64,000 nt of DNA from Pseudoalteromonas fuliginea (GTDB taxonomy: Bacteria; Pseudomonadota; Gammaproteobacteria; Enterobacterales; Alteromonadaceae): NCBI RefSeq assembly GCF_000690055.1, contig NZ_JJNZ01000001.1:1-64000 (forward strand), given 5' to 3'. Positions 23,684 through 32,600 of this stretch are shown here, one piece after another. Under the pieces are notes generated by a model. The model was not told where the DNA came from. It did not search any database and saw only the letters and a program-made list of their open reading frames with translations. Numbering within the stretch: the first letter of the stretch is position 1; every line of letters begins with the position of its first letter. Position numbers and translations under genes: made by a program.

Positions 23684-26600
23684 ATGAAACATTTGAGCTT
23701 AAATAAAACTTTTTTAGGCGTTGCAATCTCTGCCGTAATTGCTAGCGGAGCTTATGCAGAAACAGTAACTGAAGCTGTAGATTTAAAACAATTTTCAAAA
23801 AAATCAGCATTAGAAACAGAGGGTGAAATAGTTGTTGATGTAGAGTCAAAAAATCCCTTTTCGGCATTTAGTCGAGGGGAAAAAGCACAATCACACTTAG
23901 TAAACTCAGATATAAATAATACATTAAACTTTTTAAAAGAGCAGGGGTTACTCGAAACTAATGAACAAAAAGTAAGTATTGTTACGGGCGATAATACACA
24001 GGTAAAAAGTGACTTACTAATAAGAAAGGTGTTTGCAAGTGCAAACTGTACACTACCTGGCGGAGCATGTACCACTGTAAGTTCTTCTAGCTGTACCTTG
24101 AGAGGTGGCAGTGTTGGTGCTTGTGGGTCATCTCCAGAAATAGATGTTGAAGAAAGTGGAGCGACAACTGTAAGTGAAGATTTTGGCAGTGTAGCAGCAG
24201 ATGGAGTAGCAACTACAACAAAAACCTTTACGGTAAAAAATGAAGGCACTGGTAATTTAACGACTACGGCTGTTTCTATAACAAGTGGTAGTAGCGACTT
24301 TTCAATTACAGGCGGTACATGTGCTACGAATGGTCAAACATTAAGCTCAGGTATGCAATGTACGATACTTGTTACTGTACAAACGACAACGGTTGGTGGG
24401 ATATCAGGTAATTTAAGAATTAGCAACACTGATGCAAATGAGAGTATGTATAATGTGTCTTTGAGTGCCACAGGTACTTCTACAAACTCAGCGCCTGTTG
24501 TTGATTTAAATGGCACAATGACTCCAGGTACAGGGAGTTTTTCGGCGTTTTCTGAAGGCAGTGGTGCTGTAAATATTGCGCCCGATGCTAGTGCCGCTGA
24601 TAGTGATGGCGATACAATAACAACAATAACCGTTGCATTAACAAACGATCAAGATGGCACCTCAGAAGGGCTTAATGCTTCAGCGGCTGCGCAAAATGCA
24701 CTTGGTGGTATATCAGGTGCCTCAGACATTACTTTGCAAGATACAATTTCGATAACGGGTGCATCTGCAACCGTTGCTGAAGTGACGACCTTTTTACAAG
24801 CAATAACGTATAATAATACCAGTGCAACACCCAACACAACTTCGCGTACAGTGTCAGTTGTTATCAATGATGGCACTGAAAACAGTATTAGCCGTACAGC
24901 GACAACTTCAGTGGCTAACCTTACAGCGGCTAGTTCTACAGCGGCGGGTTTTAGTACCTTAGATGGTACAAATTTAAATCCGGCAATTACGTTTAGTAGT
25001 GATAACGAAACATTAACGATAAGTAATCCATCACATATTACAGGTTCAGTGGCTGACGGTGGTACTGGTACAGATACCATTCACGTTCCGACTGGATCCG
25101 ATTTAACGGCTTTTACTACATTAACAGGCTTTGAAACATTATCAGTGCCTAGCAGCGTCACTTTAACGTTAAGTGAAGCGCAGCATGAGCAATTTACAAC
25201 GATTTCGGGGAGCGGGGCTCCTGTCTTTACGATTACAGCAGGCAGTGGGGGCGATGCAAATTTAACGGCAAATAGCACCATCGCAACATACGTTTTAAAT
25301 ACACCAGTTTCATTAACGCTTGTAGACAGAGACCAGTCTGTTACAGGCAGTAATTTAGCTGATTCAGTCGATATTTCCAACTTTTCGTACCGAGGAACTC
25401 TCGATGGTGGGGATGGCACAGATACACTTACGCTAGCTAATGGCGCGAGTTTAGCGGCGGCAACGATTTCGAACTTTGAAACACTTAATTTGAGCGGCGG
25501 CGTATCTGTCACGATGAAAGAAGCGCAGCATGATGCGTTTTCTACAATTTCAGGCGCAGGTACAGATCAAATTACCATTTCAGACGCAACTAATGGTTTA
25601 ATTGCTGCGAATGATATTGAAACGTATGTGCTCGGTAGTGCAAACACAATTACCTTATCAAATGGCTCACAAAATATAACAGGCAGCACGGGCAATGATA
25701 CGGTAAATATTGCAGGTTTAACGGTTACAGGTACACTCAATGCAAATGGTGGTACCGATACATTAAGCATGGCAACAGGTGCCGACACCACAAGTGCTAC
25801 AGTGTCTAGTTTTGAAAACTTAACCCTTGCAACAAACTCATCGGTGGCTTTATCTGCAGCGCAAGTGAGTACATTTACAGGCACTATTACAGCGTCTGGC
25901 GCTGAGACGATTACGGTTTCGGGTGATGGTAACTTTACAACACTTAGCAATATTGAAACGTTTAACGTTGGTGATGATTCAACAAATACACGAACAATTA
26001 CGTTAGGTTCTTCGTCTGTCAATGTGACAAGCGCATCAACAACCGATGCAAATACGTTTGATGTCAGTGGATTAACGTTTACTGGAACAATAACAGGTGA
26101 AGCAAGCGTTAATGATACGCTATCTATCAGTAATACGGGGGATATTACTGGAGCAACAGTTTCCAATATTGAAAACCTAACACTTAGCAGTGGTGCACGG
26201 GTTTCAATGACGCGTTCGCAACACGCCGGTTTTACAGGCACTATATCTGCAATAGGTTCTGAAACAATTGATGTTTATGGCGATGGTGATTTTTCTACTT
26301 TCAGTGATGTTGAAACTTACAACGTATTTGATGATTCTTCAAACAGTAGAACAATTACGATAGTCTCAGCGACTCAAAGTATAATAGATAGATCTAGTAA
26401 TACAGCAATGACCTTTGCACTTGGTGGCGCTGGGTTTAGTGGCTCATTAACCTCAGAGCTAAATGCTGCAGATAAGGTGAGTGTTACTGACGGTGCTGAC
26501 GTGACTTCTGGCTCATTCTTTAATATTGGTACATTAAGCTTAGCCTCTGCAGCAACAGTAGCAATTGATGTTAATAATATTAATGATTTTAATACTGCAA

Positions 26601-29600
26601 TTACAGGCTCTGCTGGCGCTGATACACTAAAACTGATGGATGGTGGTATTTTTAATTTTTCCAGCACCACGGTATCGGGTATTGAAAACCTGGCAATCGG
26701 CACTAATAACAACACGACTATCACCTTAACCGATAATTTTAATACTGATGCTGGCGTTGTGTCTTTTTCTAATGTTAGTGGCAGTGCAATTACAGCCGCA
26801 GTGACCCTGGATGCAAGTGCATTTAGCGCCGACATTTTAACCATGACCTCATCAGATTTTAATGGTGATGATGTACTTAAAGGTGGCTCTGGCGCCGATA
26901 CTTTGCGCCCAGGTGCTGGTATAGATACGCTAACAGGCAATGCAGGTAATGATAATTTTGTAGGTAGCTCATCACAATTATCAGGGGACACAATTACCGA
27001 TTTAGCCGTAGGTGATCGCATTACAATTACTGGTATCACAGGGCTTTCAGCCAGTAACGTGCGTTTTAATGGCACAAGTACATTAGAAGTAGATACCAAC
27101 GCCACTGATTTTAATATTTCTGAACTTACTCTTTCTCTTACTAATGCGCCAGGCAATGATTTAGCTTTTACGGTTGCTGATAGCGGATCAGATTCCGTTA
27201 TTACATTTGTTTCAGCAAATTCTGCGCCTACATTTAGCTCGCTTAATGGCGGTGCTACGTTTATCGAAGGTTTAAGTGCTGTGAGCATTGATAGCGATAT
27301 GACAATTGCAGATGCTGAACTTGATGCACTTAACAGCAACGCAGGGGATTACAACAATGCTAGCTTAACTATTCGCCGACGTGGCGGTGCGAGTGCCGAA
27401 GATCGATTTGGTCATTCGGGGCTATTAGGGACGTTAACTGAAGGTAATACATTTAGTTATAACGGTAATAATGTAGGGACTGTTACCACAAACTCGGCAG
27501 GTACTTTAACGCTAACATTTAATAGCAATGCTACTTCTGCAATTGTAGACTCTGTTGCGCAAGCAATTACCTACGCCAATAACTCAGATATTCCTCTAAA
27601 TGCAACTGTGCTTGACTATACCTTTAATGATGGTGTCGTAGATAGTACAGGTACTAATCAGGCATCAGTTACAATTACCTCGGTTAACGATGCGCCTACT
27701 GTATCAGCAGTCGGGGCTAATCCAACATTTACAGAAAATGGCTCACAAGTTGGTATTTTCTCTTCAGCCTCTATTAATGCTATTGAAAGCGGACAAAATA
27801 TTGAGCAAATATTACTGACGGTAAGTAATGTAAAAGATATTGGCAATGAGTTCCTTCAATTTGGCACTGATGTTATTAGGCTAGAAAATAATGCATCCGG
27901 TACATATTCGGGGTCAGTTAATTTTAGTTATGTTGTCACTCTTAGCGGTTCAAAGGCAACGGTAACGATTGTCGCCTCAGACACTGCGGCCGTATGGCAG
28001 AACTATGTTCCTTTCTTAGCTTATAAAAATACGAGTGAATCACCGACAGAAGGAGATAGAGTTGTAACGCTAACGTCTATAAAAGATAGCGGTGGTACAT
28101 CTAATGGTGGTGTTGATAGATCTACAGGTAGTTTTGGTTCTTCTACGGTTAAAGTAGTGGGTGTAAATGATGATCCAACAGACATTACTTTATCGGCAAC
28201 AAACATTAATCAATCTTTAGTGTCTTTGGGCGCTGATGTTGGGACTTTAAGTACAACGGATCTTGATGATAGTACGCATACTTACACATTGGTAGCTCCT
28301 AGTTCATCAGCCAGTGGTTCGTGTTCATCAAATAGTGGTAACAGTAGCTTTCAAATTAATGGGAGCGTGCTAGAAACTCAAGCCGCCATTTCAGCAGGCA
28401 CCTATATAGTATGTGTGCAAGCGGATGATGCTTCGTCATCGTTTAAAAAATCATTCACAGTAACGGTGACTGATAATATTGCACCGACAGGGCACAGCGT
28501 TTTAATAACTCAAGATACGATTACTCGAGATAATGAAGCCGCGTTAGGTTTTACTCTAAATGGGCTTGAAAGCAGCGGTTCATTTACTTACAAAGTGACT
28601 GATGGCTCTAATGAAATTATAGGTAATTCTAGAGCAATAACGGGAGCTTCAGCTCAGGTTACGGGTGTTAATGTAACCACTTTAAATGAAGGTACACTTA
28701 CACTTTCGGTGACAGTATCAGATACCGCTGGGAATGAAGCCAGCGATGTAACGGCAACAATTGTTAAAAGCTACAACATTAAACCGGTACTATCAGGTAC
28801 GCCATTGGCGACAATAGATGAAGATTCTCAATACAGCTTTACCGCAACGCTCACTGATCCGGATACAAGCGACATACATACGTTTAGTATTACTAATAAG
28901 CCAAGTTGGGCAACATTTGATACGGCCACAGGTTTACTGTCAGGAACACCCACCGATCAAGATGTAGGTACCTCAGCGAATGTCAGTATAAAGGTATCCG
29001 ATGGTACTGAAGATAGCGCAGCGATGATATTTGATATTGAAGTAAAAAATACCAATGATGCGCCTGTAGGTCAAAACTTTGTATTTAGTTTAGATGAAGG
29101 GGCATTATTTGCAGCCATCCCTGTTAATGGTGTATTAAGCAATGCCACTGATGATGACCTTGATAGCGGTGATACATTCACTGCAGTGAAAGTGACAAAC
29201 CCGTCATCGGGTACGGTTACGCTTAATAGCGACGGTAGCTTTAGTTATCAACATGATGGCAGTGAAAGCACGTCTGATAGTTTCACCTACCAGGTAGAAG
29301 ATGCCGCAGGAGACAAGTCAGCAGTTCAGACGGTAAGCTTTACCGTTACGCCAGTAGAAGATGCCCCTATTGTGGTTGCCGACTCTATAACAACTGATGA
29401 AGATACTCCTGTTACTTTTAGTGTTGTTAGTAATGACAGTGACGCTGAAGATAATATGGTTGTATCTTCTGCTGCGATAGTGGACGCACCGACTAAAGGG
29501 CAAGCTAGTATTGCAAATGGAATCGTAACTTATACACCATTGAGTAATGTATCTGGTACAGATTCATTTACATATACAGTAAAAGACAGCACGGGTTTAA

Positions 29601-32600
29601 TATCTGAAAAAGCGACTGTATCGATTACTATAACCCCAGTGAATGATGCGCCGATTGCTATTAACTTTAATGAGATGGTCGATGAAGATACACCAACTTC
29701 TGCACTTTCAATTAGAAGCAACGCTACCGATATAGAAGATACTATTCCAACGGGTGATATTAGTGTTGTAGCACAACCATCCAAAGGGTCAGTGAGTGTT
29801 GATCAAAATGACGGTACTTTAATTTATACACCTACAGGCAATGAAAACGGAAGCGATACATTTACTTATACGATAGCCGACAGCAATGGTTTGGCATCAA
29901 ATACAGCCTCTGTGACTGTAACTATAGGTGCGGTGAATGACCGTCCGGTTGTCGTTAATGATGCAGTGACGACCGATGAAGATACTGCAACCAGTGTGGC
30001 TATTTTAGCGAATGATTCAGATGTAGAAGACCAAGGTTTTAATGGCGCAAATGTGCTGTTAGAAAATAAAGGCGATGGTGCAGGTGAATATGATTTTGCC
30101 AGCGTAAGCGTGAACCTTGATGGTAGTTTAGCAATTACCCCTAAAGCAAATATAAATGGGGTTCACAGTTTTACTTACACCGTTACTGACAGTGAAGGAC
30201 TTACTTCGGTACCAGCCACAGTTACACTGAGTATTACGGCGATAAATGATGCCCCAGTTGCCGTTGATAACACTGCACAGTTACAAGAAGAAGGGCAGTT
30301 TGAGGTCAATGTTCTGGGTAATGATAGTGATGTTGATATTGGTGATAGCCTTAACGCGAGCTCTGTAACGATTGTTACTAACCCTGCAAATGGATCCGTG
30401 AGCGTATCAGCAACTGGTGCAATTGTTTACACGCCTCAAGCGAACTTTTTTGGCGATGATAGCTTTACCTATACGGTTGAAGATAGCAACGCAGCTGTAT
30501 CAAATATAGCGACAGTGACTATGAGTGTCGCTCCCGTGAATGATAAACCGATTGCCGTTGCGCAATCGCAATCACTGGATGAAGATGGCTCAATACTACT
30601 GACGTTAGTTGCAACAGATATAGATCAAGACACGTTAAGTTACCGGATAGTCAATGCGCCAAGCAAAGGAACTTTGGTACAGCAAAGTAACGATAGTTGG
30701 CTTTATACGACGAATGAAAACATTAATGGTACAGACAGCTTTACGTTTGTGGCCAACGATGGTGAAATTGATTCTGATGAAGTCACTGTATCGTTAATTA
30801 TCAATGCAATTAATGATGCACCTACGGTCGCTGGGCAAGTACTTTCAACAAATGAAGATACAGCGCTAACGGTTACTCTATCGGGTAATGATATTGAAGA
30901 GCAGTCTCTAAGCTATCGAGTGGTAACTGAGTCTGCTAATGGCAGTACGACCTTAACCGGTAACATACTTATTTATACACCAAACAGTAACTTTAATGGC
31001 AGTGACTCTGTGAGCATTGTGGCTAATGATGGTGAGCTTGATTCAGAGTTTGCACGTATTTCGATTACGGTCGACAGTGTTAATGATGCACCGTTGATAA
31101 GTGGGATACCTGCGGCATCAGTGAACGAAGACAGTGAGTATTTATTTATCCCGATAGCAAGCGATACGGATAATGATACGCTGACATTTAGTATTAGTAA
31201 TAAACCTAGTTGGGCGAGCTTTAATAGCGAAACCGGAAAATTAAGTGGTACGCCACTCAATGCGCAGGTAGGTAGCTACAGTAACATCGTTATAAGTGTT
31301 AATGATGCAACAGTGACTCAAAGTTTAGCGCCATTTAATATTACGGTTATTAATACTAATGACGCACCAACAATCACGGGTACGCCGACAGCACAGGTTA
31401 ATGAAGAAGAGTCGTACAGCTTTACACCAAGTGCACAAGATATGGATGGGGATGCATTAACCTTCAGTATCAGTAATAAGCCAAGTTGGGCTAGCTTTAA
31501 TAGCGCAACAGGGCAACTTAGTGGCACACCAGTAAGAGAAAATGCAGGTCAATTTACTAATATTGTTATTGCAGTAACTGACGGACAACTTGAAGCACGC
31601 TTACCTGCATTTACAGTAACAGTAAATAACACAAATAAAGCCCCAGTGTCGCAAAGTATGATGTTAGATGTTCTTGAAGACGCTTCTATTACTTTTGCTC
31701 CAGATGTCTCAGATCTTGATGACGATATACTTACGCTAACAGCCATATCGCAGCCTCAATTTGGTACTTTAAGTAAGCAAGGCAATGTGTTTACGTACTC
31801 ACCAAATGCGAATTACTTTGGTATTGACAGTTTTACGTACATTGTAAGCGATGGTACAGAACAATCTGCAATCGCTACGGTAAGCTTGAATGTTATTTCA
31901 GTGAATGACAGACCTGTTGCAAATCCTGATGTATTCTCATTAGATATAAATGAGGAAAACACGTATTTATTGGATGTATTAGCCAATGATACCGATGCTG
32001 ATGAACAACCATTGAGTATTATCGGTGCAAGCGCGAGCGTGGGGAGTGTAACAATTGAAAATGGTGTGATTGCATATAAATCGCAAGCGAGTACACAAGG
32101 GATTATTCAGATTAGTTACCTGATTGAAGATCCAGATAAAGCAAGAAGTAGAACGACTGCTAAATTAACGTTGAATAAACAAACAGATGATGTGCCAACG
32201 ATTGAAACACCGGTTGATTTGGATATTAATGCTAAAGGATTGTTCACTAAGGTGGATTTAGGTGTACCGCTTGCTACTGACAATCAAGGTAACCGATTGG
32301 CAGTATCACTCGTTGATTCAACGTCACTGTTTACTCCTGGAAGTCATTTGGTCTATTGGCAGGCTTTTGACAGTAATGGGCTTGAAGCAATTGCTACACA
32401 GAGCATTAATGTTAATCCGCTTATTTCTTTAAGTAAAGATAGCCAAGTAGCAGAGGATCAAACATATCGCTTTAATGTATTTTTAAATGGCGAGTCACCG
32501 ACCTATCCAGTAACAATTCCTTATACTGTTTCAGGTACGGCCAACAGTGCTGACCACGATTTAACATCAAGTGAATTAGTTATTGAAAGTGGCGTCCAGG

